Origin: Diorhabda sublineata
Lineage: Eukaryota; Arthropoda; Insecta; Coleoptera; Chrysomelidae
Direction of reading: 5' to 3'
Assembly (NCBI RefSeq): GCF_026230105.1
Contig: NC_079476.1
Location: 33,346,559 to 33,410,558, forward strand
DNA length: 64,000 bases
Position numbers and translations under genes: made by a program. The notes under the pieces are model-generated. The model was not told where the DNA came from, did not search any database, and was given only the letters and a program-made list of their open reading frames with translations. Shown here piece by piece: positions 23,302-35,841 of the stretch; position 1 is the stretch's first letter, and each line of letters opens with the position of its first letter.

Positions 23302-24934
23302 GTTCAATCTTGTTTGTAGTCGAGTAAAGATCAATTAAAAATAAAAAAAAAATTAATGTGAGTTTCACAAGTGAAAAAAACAAAACTATTCGAATGTTGA
23401 GAAGTTTTCTAATACTAGAAATTTCGGATAAAAAGTCAAAACTATTTGGATGTTCTGGAGTGTTCTATTATGTAAAAAATTATTTTGATTCGTTAATTAG
23501 TTCACTCTATTAGATATATTCTATATGTTTAATGGCCGAATAACTCTCTCAATATCGAAAATAGAAATCTACACTGTCTAGGTTAAAAAATGCATCTTTA
23601 TATATTTTCCTGCTTGTTCGTTCAAACAGTAGATTGGTGTTTGTGAAATGAGTGAAATGATGAGAAACCTGAATAATGGGTGAACCTTTTACATCATGAA
23701 AATCGAACAGTATTAATTAATATAGTTAACGGTTCATGAATTAAGTAGACAATTAACAAATTTGAAAGAAGTCATCAAGAGAGACTCCATCGACACGTGG
23801 ATGTTGAAGATATCCAGCTCCTGGATAAATATCATTTAGTAGAAAAACTTAGAAGGATAAAACCGTTTGAGTTAGTGTAATATTAATAACTGCGTTGTAA
23901 GAGCATTTTGATATATTTTTTTTATTTAATTATACTATTATCAATATACATAAGTGAAGGTCTTTCTGTTATTGCTGTACATCGGCTCATAAAAAAACAT
24001 GAAATTTACTATGTGCCATTTCGAAGGATATCCTTTTAGGTAATTTCAATGCAAAAGTTGAACGATTTATTCTCGAATTAAAATCACATCCACATAAATC
24101 TACCGACACCAATGGATATTGCTTTTGTAAATATATCATTGTTGAAACACGGAAAAATGTTTGGATGTCATTAGATTTATGGGCCAGTTCAACTTTTCGT
24201 TATCGGTCCAATAGTAGGATGCGTCAATCACGATCCCAAACAAAGGGTCTTGGACCGGGGGAGGTAAAAACTCCACGACGTGGGCAGGCAAAAACTACAT
24301 ATCAACGAGCGAAAACTGTCCGTAACGGGCAGTGCGACATAAATTCGCTTATTTTAAGCGACTATAATTACGACGGAAATTTAAAATAATAGCCCAACGA
24401 ATAGAACACTCTGAACAGATTGTTGTATCAAAGGGTGGATGTTTTAACAAAAAGCATACATAATATATCGGATCGTATCTGTGGAAAATTACGTGGAACA
24501 GACATAGGGTATTATTATACATACTTTTTTAAGCTAACTAAGGGTTTTGATTAGTCTCGGTTTTGAAAATATACGAATTTTTATAGTTATGAGGATACCA
24601 CTAAGAATGTAAGCGAAACAAAATGGTTCAATGATTTTTTACATTTTGTATTGTACCAATAAGCGGCGCGTGGCTTAATATTTTGGAATACACAGCGTAA
24701 AGTAAAAACCATTGGATGTCACACCAAAAATATTGCGCTATCAAATTGGATGACAATTAAAAACTTTCCCTGTCTATGAGTAACATGACCTCTCCAAAAA
24801 AATTATTCAATTAATTCATTGAAACTTGAGATCTCTTGTATGATTTGTTATCAACATTGCGAGGGTACTTAACTTATTTTCACCCATTATACTTTTAAGA
24901 TAATGATAATGACAACACCATAAAGGAAAAGGGC
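23302..24934. other. Downstream of promoter candidate; no gene recognised
   Basis: There is no recognisable coding similarity. A second 'ttggatgttctggagtgttcta' element at 23.45 kb echoes the HSE-like box. The 74-residue frame 24165-24389 is arginine/lysine-rich and less AT-rich than its surroundings, but I cannot assign it. Confidence 0.35.
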
Positions 24935-25520
24935 AATGAGAAGTTTGTCAATACAATTGAACGAAAAAAAGGCAATGAGCTTAGAACAAGTTCAAAGTTA
25001 TGTATATCTTGGGGTGTTTATCAAGGACGAGGGTCACGATGGAGAAAATCTGGGAGCGAAGATGGCGAGGGTAAGTAAATAATTGGGAGCGCTAAAAGCG
25101 ATAATAAGATCCCAAAAAATATCCAGAAAGGCAAAGCTACATCTGTACAAAACAATAATAAGACCAAAATTAGCTACGGAATCGAAACGTGGATTCTTAA
25201 AAAAGTAGAAAAGAAGTTAAATATATGTGAAAGAAAAATACTAAGAAGGATACTAGGATTCTAGGCGATAAAAAGGAGGGATATTATAAGGAATATTTAT
25301 TGCAGAAAAGAACAAATCATGAAATAATATCCAAAAGAATAGAGTAGAAGGCAGACCAAGGAGAAGATGGTACGTAGAGGTGATGGAAGACATAAGAGAG
25401 AGAGAAAGAGGAATTCAGGACTGGGAAACGAAAGCAAAAAATAGGAAAGAGTGGAACGGCATTACTTCCATGCTATGGGCCTGCCTGAAGCACCTATAGA
25501 GCTTTTAATTCGTTTTCAAT
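24935..25520 (+). mobile_element. LINE RT C-terminal half
   Basis: Reads 'SLEQVQSYVYLGVFIKDEGH' (consensus 'VxxYxYLGxxI'), 'LGALKAIIRSQKISRKAKLH', 'LYKTIIRPKL' followed by a frameshift into 'YGIETWILKK', 'CERKILRRILGF', and then 'GRPRRRWYVEVMEDIRERER' and 'WNGITSMLWACL' at the 3' end. This is the post-palm region and 3' end of a LINE. Two or more frameshifts are present and no ADD palm is attached, so it is 5'-truncated. Confidence 0.85.
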
Positions 25521-26509
25521 ATCTAATAACTGAATTTGTCCATTGTGATAAGTCGTTGCTTCAAAATAATAAACAGGGATAGCAATAAAGACTAGTACTT
25601 ATTATGCATTTAGTTACTTTCGTAATTAATACATCTGTTTTCGGACGCCCAACCCACTAATTTTCAATTTTTCTTCTAAAAAAGGGGGACAAATTAATTG
25701 TCTTCATCTATTGCACTTATGTCTGTCATTTTATCAAAATTCAAGTATCGTTACCGACTATCACATTCGCAAGCTACAAGTGCAGTGATTTCATGTGCAC
25801 ACGAACCAAAATTAAATTCGAAGGTAGCTCTAGATTGCATTGGTCAGGTAGGTAATATAATGATCAATTTTTCGATATACTGTGATGTGGTACCGGGCAA
25901 ATTGAACAGCTGGATTTTGATTATGGAGTAATTAATCGTCTTTTAGATAAAAAATTATAAGAATAATAATATGACAAAAATTGATTAGTTTTTATAAAGA
26001 TGAGGCATTCAATTTGGAGATTCACGTATACACGTTAATATTACAATCAAATCGTGACATTTTTGAATATTAAATATTTAAAACGTCAAAATGAAAATGA
26101 TTATGTAGCCACGGCAACGTTATAAAGTGAAAACAGCCCATGGGATCTGTTTACAGTGTAATGTACTGATTGATTGTCTGCAATCAGATGCCTTCAAATT
26201 AATTCATTTCATTGGATTTCTACTGGGACAAAAAATTTTCAAACGATTTTTAACCTCTAAATAAGTCAGTCAATTTATCAAAAAAGCGGTAGATTATACA
26301 TATTTAATGAAAAAGTTTTTTTTAACTCAATTTCTTATATAAATATTAAACGTACCTGCTATGTATGTAGTTTTTCTCAATATAACGTAAGTACTACGTT
26401 TTGAAGCTTATCATCTGGGCTAACTGAATCGATCACAGCGCTTGATGTGGTCAAATTATCGATTATACATGCTCTTAATAAAAATAAAAACGTGAACATT
26501 GAATAAAAA
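25521..26509. other. Intergenic, nothing recognised
   Basis: AT-rich. The 77-residue frame at 25698-25931 has no recognisable motif. Confidence 0.45.
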
Positions 26510-26647
26510 ATGCTTCGTAGTAGTTGTTGGGTTGATGAGTGCAAAAATACAGGCGAAAACATTGAGTGTACATTTTACATATTTCCAGTAACTAAATTGA
26601 GAGTGGATAGAAGAAATAAATCGATAATTGCCGCGAGGAAAAAGTGA
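26510..26647 (+). CDS. THAP-domain N-terminus, possible first exon or relic
   Basis: ATG at 26510 opens a 45-codon frame. It starts with a Cys at residue 6, then VDECKNTG (Cys 11, Asn 13), FYIFPVTKLRVDRR (residues 22-35) and 'KSIIAARKK'. The pattern M-x4-C-x4-C-K-N...F-Y-x-F-P...R...I-x-A-x-R is the first half of a THAP (C2CH) zinc finger. The usual Trp of 'WIxAxxR' is Ser here. The frame ends at TGA 26645-26647, but a GTGAAT directly after 'AAAAA' could be a splice donor, which would make this an initial coding exon. The second C and H would then lie in the next exon. It could equally be the remains of a P-element or other THAP transposon. The minus frame 26377-26562 is a shadow. Confidence 0.5.
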   Translation: MLRSSCWVDECKNTGENIECTFYIFPVTKLRVDRRNKSIIAARKK

Positions 26648-28269
26648 ATAGTGTATGATCTTATTATGTAGCGTGCTAACTCATATTTTACTCCAAAATT
26701 AAAATTTATTTTGTGAATACATAAAAATTTGCTTCAAGATAAATGTAATAAATCAGATTAAATAAAACAAAATTAACGATTGATCACAGATTTATTAAAA
26801 TATTTATATTCGCCACTACAAATACAAAAAAATTGTACAACGTATCGGTCACTGTCGATTTGTAACATTGAAAATTATTGTGTGATACATGAAACTGAAA
26901 TATTGAAAAATATTCCACTTGTCGGTACAATTGTGTAATAAATTTGATTAACGACATCCTTAGATCCTTAGAAAATAATAATTGGAAATTGTAATTGCAC
27001 TTAGTTACAATTTACAATCTAAATATTATTAATTTTGATTCTTTATTTCAGAGAATCATCTATAATCATCATATAAACAATCATCATATAAACAACTATT
27101 TTAGCAATTTTCATCATTACAGTATTGCTATTCAGCCTTTATTTTCGTCTACCAGTGTAATTGATAGTTATTGCGAATAATTCTTTGTGAGCATTTCCAT
27201 TTGTATTTCGAATACCTTTTTCTCCATTTACCCATTTGAAAGATTGGGGGAAATTGGATTCAATGTTAGAAAACGTGGACAGGACAGAAGGCCATAAGTC
27301 CAACTGATTAACGATCTTCCTCCGAGATGTATGAATAAAGAGGTCGCCGAAGGGAACAGTAGAAAATGTCTGTAGGATTTCCACTCTAATCGGTTAAAGA
27401 AGACTGAAAGAAGTTATAATCTGAATAGATTAATGTATCCATAGAAATATACCTAGTAATTGAATTTAGTTCAAGTTTCATAGTACTTCTGTTATAAAAG
27501 ATAATTTATCTTCTTGTTTTTCCACCTCTTAGTTTATTTTAAATAGAATTTAAAGTCACAAATCGGTTAAGACATCGTCATCCAGTAATATAACAATTTT
27601 CTGTTTTCATATATAATCTTTTTGTGCTTTCAGCGAAGTTCAAACTATTTTTTCAAATATATTCGAGGAATTGTCGCAATGAAAGACAATCAGATATATA
27701 TATTCACCCCATTTAATAAATCACAACGGAAAATTGTTTCATATTTTTCACGCAACGTATTTCTTTATATAAAGAAAAAGAAACAAGGAGTTTCTGATCT
27801 TTTTCTTTTGTTGTATATCTTCCGCCTTTGTTGTATGTGCTCGAGATTAAGATAAACCTATATTATGGCCCCAACTTTCACGTGACGCCGTTAAAACTTT
27901 GTCTAGAACAGGTAATTCAAATAAGGGAATTTTGTACAACGCAGCTTATGTTACACCTACCGCAGAGACGTATCTTTATATTTTTTCACGAAAAAAAAAT
28001 TACGGGAAATGAATATATTTATTAAATCTTTATCCACCGAAAAATTTTTTCTTCATCAAACTAGAGAGATTGATAACTGAGGGAATATTATACGGACTCT
28101 CCCCAATTGACAAAAATGGCTAAATGGTGATGATGTTAAATGTTGTGGTAACTCCAATTCCAAAATTGTTTAAAAAGAAAAAGGTTTAGAACGATAGCAA
28201 AGTTGTTAGATATGGCGGTGAACTTAAAGACATCAGAAGGTATAAAGTATTTACTATTCGGTTTTGACC
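26648..28269. other. Intergenic, nothing recognised
   Basis: An 81-residue minus frame (27139-27384) and a 77-residue plus frame (27622-27855) have mixed composition but no motif I recognise. The rest is AT-rich. Confidence 0.4.
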
Positions 28270-28393
28270 ATTCGAAAGCTTTGCTTCAAATGAGTTCCGC
28301 GATTGCTCATCACAAAAATAGACGACTATTCAAAGCTCTTTTGGAACTACTCAACTGAACTTTTTACGAAGATATGTGACAATAGATAAATAA
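28270..28393 (+). mobile_element. mariner transposase fragment
   Basis: In alternating frames this reads 'RKLCFK' stop 'VPRLLI', then 'TTQLNFLRRYVTID', matching the mariner linker 'KLCARWVPRLLT...EFLRRYVTxDE' that leads into the first catalytic Asp. The Asp is followed by Lys and a stop, and similarity ends. Only about 40 residues survive, enough to name the superfamily but not the lineage. Confidence 0.6.
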
Positions 28394-29046
28394 TAAGCTG
28401 TTCAATAAAATTATATGGTTCAATAAAGTTCGTTTAGTTTTTCCAAGTGGTACTAAGGGTATTTGAAAACGTGTGTAGTTAATTATATACAGAAAGTCAA
28501 TCCCTTTATATATTTTCAATTGTTCATAAATATAAGTCGACCTACGACCTAGTTGAAAGACGTCAAAAGAGCATCAACCCCAGGGAATAATCAAAATACA
28601 AAATTGGATTATGAAAGATTGTCGATTTACCGATACAGATTTAAAAAGTCTTACAATCTGCAGAAAAGATAAAATAGATTTTTTGCATTGTACTTAGAAG
28701 AGACTTGACTCTATTACCATTATGCTGAATCAAAACATGATGCTAAGAAGTGGTGCTAGCCTGATATTCCAAATCGGCATGGGCCGTAGCACAGTTTTAA
28801 AAACCAACGCGTAAATCAGTGAATATTAGCCACACATGTCTCCTTTCGATTTCTGGTTGTTCTTACATCTCCGAAATTCATGCGCAGGAATAAAATTTTC
28901 ATCGAAAGAGAAGATAACAGCCATGGAGGCGTATTATGACTGTCTTCTAGCGTTTTACATCAGTAAATGAATCTATAAATTAGAGTATATCGAATAATGA
29001 ATCTTTTTAAAACCACATATTCGATGAAAATATTGATAGAATTTAA
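28394..29046. other. Intergenic, nothing recognised
   Basis: No protein similarity or repeat is visible. Confidence 0.45.
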
Positions 29047-29700
29047 TGAATCAAATATTTCACGCCGAAACTTTTGTCGCGCTATAGCCGAATGTGAAGA
29101 AGGAATAGCTTGTCTGCACCTCACAAAAAGTGGAAAACCGAGAATTTTCATCGAGTGAGAGCGGAAAGACTGGTAAGAAGAGCAAAAGACGGAGTCGGGG
29201 TTTCCATAAGAAAATTAGCACATGAATACTGTGCTTCAAAGAGTGCCGTATTGCAGAAATGAACAAAAATACCGAAAAAAACGACAGTGTCTTAAATATA
29301 CCAAAAATTAATTAGCGCGGATACCAAGTTGTTATCGTCAACTAAGGCGGATACATTTTGCAAATGAGAAAGTCATTTTTATAGACACTATAACTGAATC
29401 AGTTGATATTGTACATCACGTTGAAGACATACGTCTTGTCATTATGCAAGGGTCACTAAAGATTGGCTACATCAATATAACATACCCTTTTTACCAAAAC
29501 AAGATAACTCCCATAATTTTCTTCAGGCCCTTCCAATTAAAGATTTTTAGGCACTTTTATCTCACAAAGCGTATGATGGAGGGTGGCAAGCCAAAAATAA
29601 GGAACAACTACGACGTTTAAGTCATGCAACGCATAATAAGAGATGTTCGTAGGAAATTACGCCTAATTGAGGAACACGGGCCTCTCCATTTAGTTCAAGT
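29047..29700 (+). mobile_element. Tc1-like transposase remnant
   Basis: Reading with frameshifts: 'ISRRNFCRAIAECEEG', 'KSGKPRIF', 'LVRRAKDGVGVSIRKLAHEY' and 'CASKSAV' (helix-turn-helix half), 'RQLRRIHFANEKVIFID' (toward the first catalytic Asp), then 'CHYARVTKDWLHQYNIPFLP' and 'QDNSHNFLQALPIKDF' (consensus 'DNPPNVPQARPIEDFW', carrying the last catalytic acidic residue), 'KAYDGGWQAKNKEQLRR' and 'RKLRLIEEHGPL'. This is the transposase type ending in 'VYEGGWxAKTxxQL'. The central catalytic part is deleted or scrambled. Minus frames at 28960-29266 are shadows. Confidence 0.85.
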
Positions 29701-31869
29701 TATTAACTATGTTACTAACTAGTTTCTGAGCCGTTAATTAATTAATTAATTAAGTTTCATTAAATATACTTGTTGCAATAACATATGGTTAAATATTTTG
29801 TTCCAAAACTATTGCGACAAACGTTATGTTGGAATTATATTTTATCAAGTGAAAACAAAGCTCTTGTTCAACTTTTCCGAGATACAAATTTCTTGAAATT
29901 CACTATTTCAAAAAATAAGGAAAACTGTGTACATTGCCAAATGTTGTATGCTAAAATGACATGAATTTAGTTATCAAATTTATTAAAATCATTTATGAAG
30001 AAGTGACGAAAATATGGGCTATTCACTTGATAGCAATATCCAACTTTTATTTTGAATAATGCTTACTGGAACCTAACCGTTAGTTACATCCTTCTGGTGA
30101 AACATGACCGGTTGTAAAACACTCATAGAACAGATGGCGCACAATTTTCGCAAAAATGTCTTCGTGAAAATGCCTAGAAATTTTTATAACAGAAGCGACA
30201 AACTGCTTTGCGGATTGTAAATTTTATGAAGGAGGTAGTTATGACAATTCTCGTGAGTAAATGGAGTGATTGTCTTGATTTAAATATATTTTTGTGAAGA
30301 ATCCTCTCGAGTTTGGCCAAATGGGACGTTTTTATATTAAAAAACTCATGCATATTTTAGGAAAGGATAAAGTAAAATTTGATGCAAAAACAGATGGAAA
30401 ATGCAAGTAAAGCTTTTATAATATAATTATACGATTATGACAGAACTCTATAAAAAATGACATTTTAGAATTAAAAATCGTAAATTTTTATAGGCAAATG
30501 AGTTTTGTGCGCAGGCAGAAAGGCACCAGAAGCGATAAAACAGTATTGATTTCCAAAATATTATCAGGATCAGCGAAAACAGTTATTCGTTCAACAACTT
30601 CTCCGAACTATGGTTATTATCTGTGAATAAACTGGTGTTGGGAAAAGAATTTTGATAAACATTTTTAGAAGAATTCTATCTGGTGAGAGCGTTTGGAGAA
30701 TAAGAACCAATAATAATGATAAACCATTTATTACCCAGGTATTAAGAGTACGACGAGGGTGGGTAACGTCACCCTAATGAATAATTACAAAATTTCTCGG
30801 GGCTACTTTTTTTATCGTTTTTATACCAGAAGCTGTAATATAATCCATTCTTGACTGCCCACCCGGTACATACTTGTGTAAGTTTAACGCGCTGTATCTT
30901 ATACCACAGCAATATTTTTTTACAGTATTTTTAGTATTTTAGTTCAGATATCATGTCTTTTTTTATTGTATCAGTGTTTAAAATATTAAATGGGAAATTG
31001 AATTAACTTGAATAAAATATTTCATAAAATCCTCAATATCAATGTTTTATTATTCAACGGTGGTAAACAGTTTATAAAGGAAAAATATAATTGAATTTTC
31101 ATTTTTATAAATTGCATCTATTTACTTATTGTTACCCAACAATGGAAACTTTCCATAAACAGTAATTGAAAATAATCCAGTTTTAGAAAACGACTTAAAA
31201 ACAATGTTCAATATGTATACGGTAACTGTAGCGGAATGTTTTCTTTCCATTCAAACGTTCCTAAACCTTTTCCCGTTTTCTCTTCGGTTGTGAAAATAAA
31301 CATCTTTTCCCACAATTTCACTTTTGTTATAGCGAGTAGAATGATCGACAAACAAAAAGAAACGCTCTTTCACGTGTTCCAGAAAGTAGTTGAAAGTACT
31401 TAAAGTGGCTAACAATAATGACCGACAGGATTATGTGTGAACTTATATTCCTAATCCAAGACTAGTTCAGGTGCCAGGGTCTCCAATCACTGACACAGTC
31501 GATATCTGGAGTAACGCTGTGCCCGGTCTTACGGATTATAGCTTGCTTGTATTCTCCAGGGTCGGAATCATTTTGTCTTCGATTTCACATTAATTTCTAT
31601 CAAGTTTCATTCGTTATAAAACCACATACGTCAAAGTTGCTACAATCGATTGTATAATTTCTCAGGGCATATGATCAGTAATACTTGGACTGCTACTTTG
31701 GCCAAGAAAAAGACAAGACATCAAAAGGACTAATATTAAAATTATCGTTTAATAATAAGTAGGATAAATCCATGAAGACATTTATTCGAATGATCTTTTA
31801 GAAGAAACAGACGAAGATAAAAATACACAAACAACAACTAACAGAGCAAAGGACTAAAAGATAAAACAA
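29701..31869. other. Intergenic, nothing recognised
   Basis: AT-rich without supported features. A short (TTAA)n-type run at 29735-29755 may be chance or an element end. Confidence 0.45.
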
Positions 31870-32830
31870 ATAAGATAGCACAATTACAGAGGCATTCCAT
31901 TGACTAGTACAGTATCCTATGTGTAAGCAAGAATTTTTGAGTGATGTTTAACGAAAAAGTAGAACATATATTAGAAGAAGCGCATCATAGATTCATACTT
32001 AAAAGTGGTACACATATTTATAATGTGAAAACAAAGAGGAAAAGCTATAAGCGAAGACGGAAATTTACAATGTTACTTGATAGACTTAATGACAGGACAG
32101 AAATCAGTGAAAAGAGAGTTGAAGAGAAATACCAGCATACTCAACTCCACTAAAAACTTATCAAGGATGGAATGAACTTTCAGCTACAGCCTAAGATTAA
32201 CGACAATCAAGTTTTTTTAACCGCAAAACATGTACTAAATATAGAATAACTCTGTAAATATTTTGAGATTAATATGAATATCTAGATTTATTCTGAAGCA
32301 GAGCTAATGGTACCTAACTTTTAAGTAACTAGGATGGACAATACATTAAGATGGTATATGTGTAAGAGACAAAGATAAAGAGAACACTAGGAATACACGC
32401 CACCAAAGTACTCCATGGACTGTTATGGACTAATGCAAACCAAAAAAGAAGCTTTTAAAGTATAATACAGAATATCAACTCATATGGGGCAGAAGTATAG
32501 CCAATAACAACAAAAATAAAAAGGAAAAAGGTCTCTACAAATCACAAGAAACGACCAAAGAAAATATGCAGAAATATAGCAAAATATGGAAGTAGAATGC
32601 TGAGTAACAATAAAACTGGAAAATTTAGCACTGCAATGGTATGGACACTTCCAAAGCATACAAGAACACAGGTGGATAGGAGAAATAATGAAGAGTTTTT
32701 AGAGAGAAGGCGTAGATGACGACCAACTCTAAGACATACGTTAGATATTAAATAGAGTTCGGAAAGTAGGGAAGGGAAATATAATTGAGGTTGGAGGATA
32801 ATAACAGCTGATTCGGAAGGGAAAAAACGG
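31870..32830 (+). mobile_element. LINE RT remnant, internally deleted
   Basis: The 5' part reads 'RGIPLTSTVS' (consensus RGISLxSxxxK) and NEKVEHILEEAHHRF ('...EeqhGFRkgRgT'), then 'GTHIYNVKT'. After a gap comes the post-RT part: 'LENLALQWYGHFQSIQEHRW' and 'IGEIMKSF' (consensus 'RLxWxGHxxRMxxxRxxK') and broken basic residues typical of the 'RRRGRPxxTW' end. The palm with ADD is missing. The frame is broken at many points. Confidence 0.75.
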
Positions 32831-34179
32831 ATAAAATAAGAAATATCTATTTCTTTATTGGATAGAATAGAAAAAATATAGGATCATCTTTGTATTTTAG
32901 TTCATTCATGCTCACAATTATACTTTCGATAAATGTCTTGACAGTCAAGAATAAATTTAAAAACCTCATTTGGTGGGTGAACGATTTAAGTTTAGGAAGA
33001 TTTGTCGGTGTATGTAATAAAGGACAAGGCAAAGTCTACGTCTCGTATCGTACACTATTTTTAGTTTTTTATTCAATAATTGTTGGGAAAATAGATACTT
33101 GGTATAGAATATGCATCTATAATTTTCCTTAAGAAAGTATTGTATTCATAACTACTATTTAGTCACGACATTTTTGTACAGATCCCAATGCACGTCAATG
33201 ATATATAAACACTAACGTCGGCGCTAAAACTCGTTTTTTTTTCTGTTTCCCCGAACTATTGTCAATCAATCAGTTCTGTCACTTCAATCTTGAAAAAATT
33301 GAAGTTTTAAGGTGTCTACATGTATGTGATTGAACGATAAAAAATTGTTTAATGACATGTTTTGCACTTAGTGATAAATTTGATAAATATGAAACTGAAC
33401 AACCTTACTATCAATGTTGTATTTGGAATATTTGTTTTGTACCGTTATTTATTCGGTAAAGTGAAGTGAAATTTTTAAATTCATAAAGTTAATTTGATAT
33501 CTGAAAGTTATATGGGTCTATTTTTTGTACAAGTCCTCAATCTGTATTCCAAGACTGAATTGATCGTTTCTCTTTTATAGATTATTCATCATTTATACAA
33601 ACGTTCTTATTATTCCTTCGCCGACCCTTTTCTTAAGTGCCACTACTTACGGAAAATTCGTTTTTCGGATATTTCCATTAACGCAAGAAAAATCGGTGCA
33701 TTGTAAGCTGGAACTTTCACATTAGTTATAAAAAATTGTGATTCACGGGATTTTTCTAGAAGACTCGTTATGTTGAAAATTATTGCTTTAATTTAACACA
33801 TACAGTTGTAACATGTTAATTGGTTTGTTATTTTTTTTCAGTCAAATATTCTGTTAATAAATTATTATGGTTTCATTTTGGTATATATATAAAAGAAATA
33901 ATTTATCGATTCCCTAATAATTAGAATGAGTATCCTGTGACTTTTCATGCGGTTCTTCGTCTTCTTCACTCTCGTATGCTTTCACTAATTTTGTATCCTT
34001 GTTTAGTATCACTTCTAGTGAAACTATGTTTATTAACCTGATTGGAATGTTTTTGACGTTCCGAGCTATGTTGTTCACTAATCTAAACAATTTGGGAGTT
34101 TAACGAGCAATTACTCCTTCTTTTATGGTGTGGTTTAGAGTCTCTATTGTAAGAACTGCTGAGCTGAGAAATATAAATG
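32831..34179. other. Intergenic, nothing recognised
   Basis: AT-rich. Overlapping short frames at 32847-33132 on both strands are chance openings. There is a TATATAAAC at about 33.2 kb without a matching initiator at the right distance. Confidence 0.45.
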
Positions 34180-35023
34180 TAATCTCCTACGCTTCTTTAA
34201 CTTCTCGATTTCGTTCTTGTAGAAGGATTTGTCTTTTGCCTCATAATAGGTTTCAGTTTCAGCAATTGCTTCTTCATTTAAGCTGGATTTCTCACCAGCG
34301 AGCATTTTTTGAGATCAGCGAATAACCAGTAGTCACTGGGGTCCAGATATGGATCATACGGTGGATGAGGAAGAAATTCGGAGTTTAATTCGTTTAATTT
34401 AAATATAAAGCCGTTTTTCCTTGAATTTTGTACTGTATATAGTATTCGCTTTTGTTTGTCTCTCTTTTTGGAGATACTCAATGAACAATATTCCATGCAT
34501 ATCCCAAAATACTGAAGCCATAACCTTTCCAGCTCACTGTTGTGCTCTTGGACGCTTAAGACATGGTTCACCGGCTACAGTCCACTCAGATGATGATCGT
34601 TTTAATTCCGGAGTTAAGTGATGGATCCATGTTTCATCCATTGTTACATTTTCCGTGCAAAAAATCTTATTTATTACGTGTAAACATGGCAAACACTGTT
34701 ATGAATCAGTTGTTTTTGATCGACTGTGAGTGAAAACACTGCCTCCTGATATCTTTACGGCCTTAACTACCTCACGCAATTTCAATTTATAATTAGATAG
34801 AACCAATTTGTGGACTTTTTTGATGTTTTCTGGAGTAACCATTTAAATTGGACGACCAGAACGTTCACCATCGTTAGTGTCTGTACGACCACATTTAAAT
34901 TCTTCAAACCAATAACAAATGGTTCTTTTCGATGCAGCAGATTCGGATAACACTTTTGAAACCATTGCAGAGCTTCATCAAGAACCAATGATCAATTAAC
35001 ACACGAAATTGTTTTGAATCCAT
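34180..35023 (-). mobile_element. mariner transposase remnant, start to C-terminus
   Basis: ATG at 35023 (complement) begins 'MDSKQFRVLIDHWFL', the start of a well-known mariner lineage. Then, across frameshifts: 'KRTICYWFEEFKCGRTDTND', 'GERSGRPI', 'MVTPENIKKVHKLVLSNYKL' and 'KLREVVKAVKISGGSVFT', 'NVTMDETWIHHLTPELKRSS' (first catalytic Asp intact), 'AGKVMASVFWDMHGILFIEY', a gap where the 'HQDNAP' second-Asp block should be, 'FLPHPPYDPYLDPSDYWLFA' (third Asp intact) and 'KDKSFYKNEIEKLKKR'. About 280 residues can be aligned by eye. Multiple stops. Plus-strand frames over it are shadows. Confidence 0.93.
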
Positions 35024-35164
35024 CGTTTTGAAAATAACAGAAGTAGCTTCACTTAACTCACTGTCACTTTTTTCTGAATAATCGAAATGTCATGAAATTT
35101 TACCCATAGTCTTTTGAAAGTTGGTACTTCATAAACGTCTTATGGATTTGACAATGGCAGCGCC

Positions 35165-35391
35165 ATTTTCCAAACTTCAAACAAGTGGCTTGTTTGCCGC
35201 AGTAATGGCATTCATTTCTCCTAATGCGCCTTATTCCAGGATTTTTATCTCTGCAGTACACTGCCTAGTAACCCTGTATTTTGCATATATGGCATTTTTT
35301 CAGTGTTTTTGCTCCATCTGCTTTTTTTTCCTAGTAGTTTCGGTCCAATGACTTTGTTTGCCACAGTATATGCATTTCGCATTCTTCTTCC
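35165..35391 (-). mobile_element. Retroelement Gag zinc-knuckle remnant
   Basis: A single frame on the minus strand reads 'KKNAKCIYCGKQSHWTETT', 'KKCHICKIQGY' stop 'AVYCRDKNPG' and 'NECHYCGKQATC'. These are three CCHC-type knuckles (C-x2-C-x4-H-x4-C) in tandem. The first has lost its last Cys (Thr), the second has Tyr in place of His and a stop, and the third is cut short. This is the nucleocapsid pattern of LTR-retrotransposon Gag (copia or gypsy type) or of a LINE ORF1. No protease or integrase is attached. It lies just upstream of the mariner copy. The plus frame 35121-35351 is a shadow. Confidence 0.6.
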
Positions 35392-35841
35392 TACCTTCGA
35401 TATCTGCTGTTTATTGTGCCTTTCGCGTCTTCCTCCAGCATCTTGTGGGCGTGAAATCCGTCGAATTTCAATTTCAGTAAGGTTTTTGTTTCTTTTTCTA
35501 ATTATAGTCTAGTAGCAGAATTAAATTTATAATTACTCTGTCGAAGGCATTAGTACGAAAATATTTTAATGGTAACTCTCTTATAATTGTTGGTAATTTT
35601 CATTTGTTTTTTGATGCTTTTTAAATTATTAATTTAAGAAATTTTGTAAAAAAAATTGTATATGTTGTTAGTTTGGGAAACTGAATGAAGAAAATGGAAA
35701 AGATTTCTAGCTGGTCATAACTTAAAATTATAATTTTTTTCACGTATCAATGTCAATGATTAATTTCTTAGATGTTCCTGTTTGCATTCCGGTTTTAATT
35801 CGTTTCAACACTGTAGCTGTTAGACAAAATATCATGATAAA

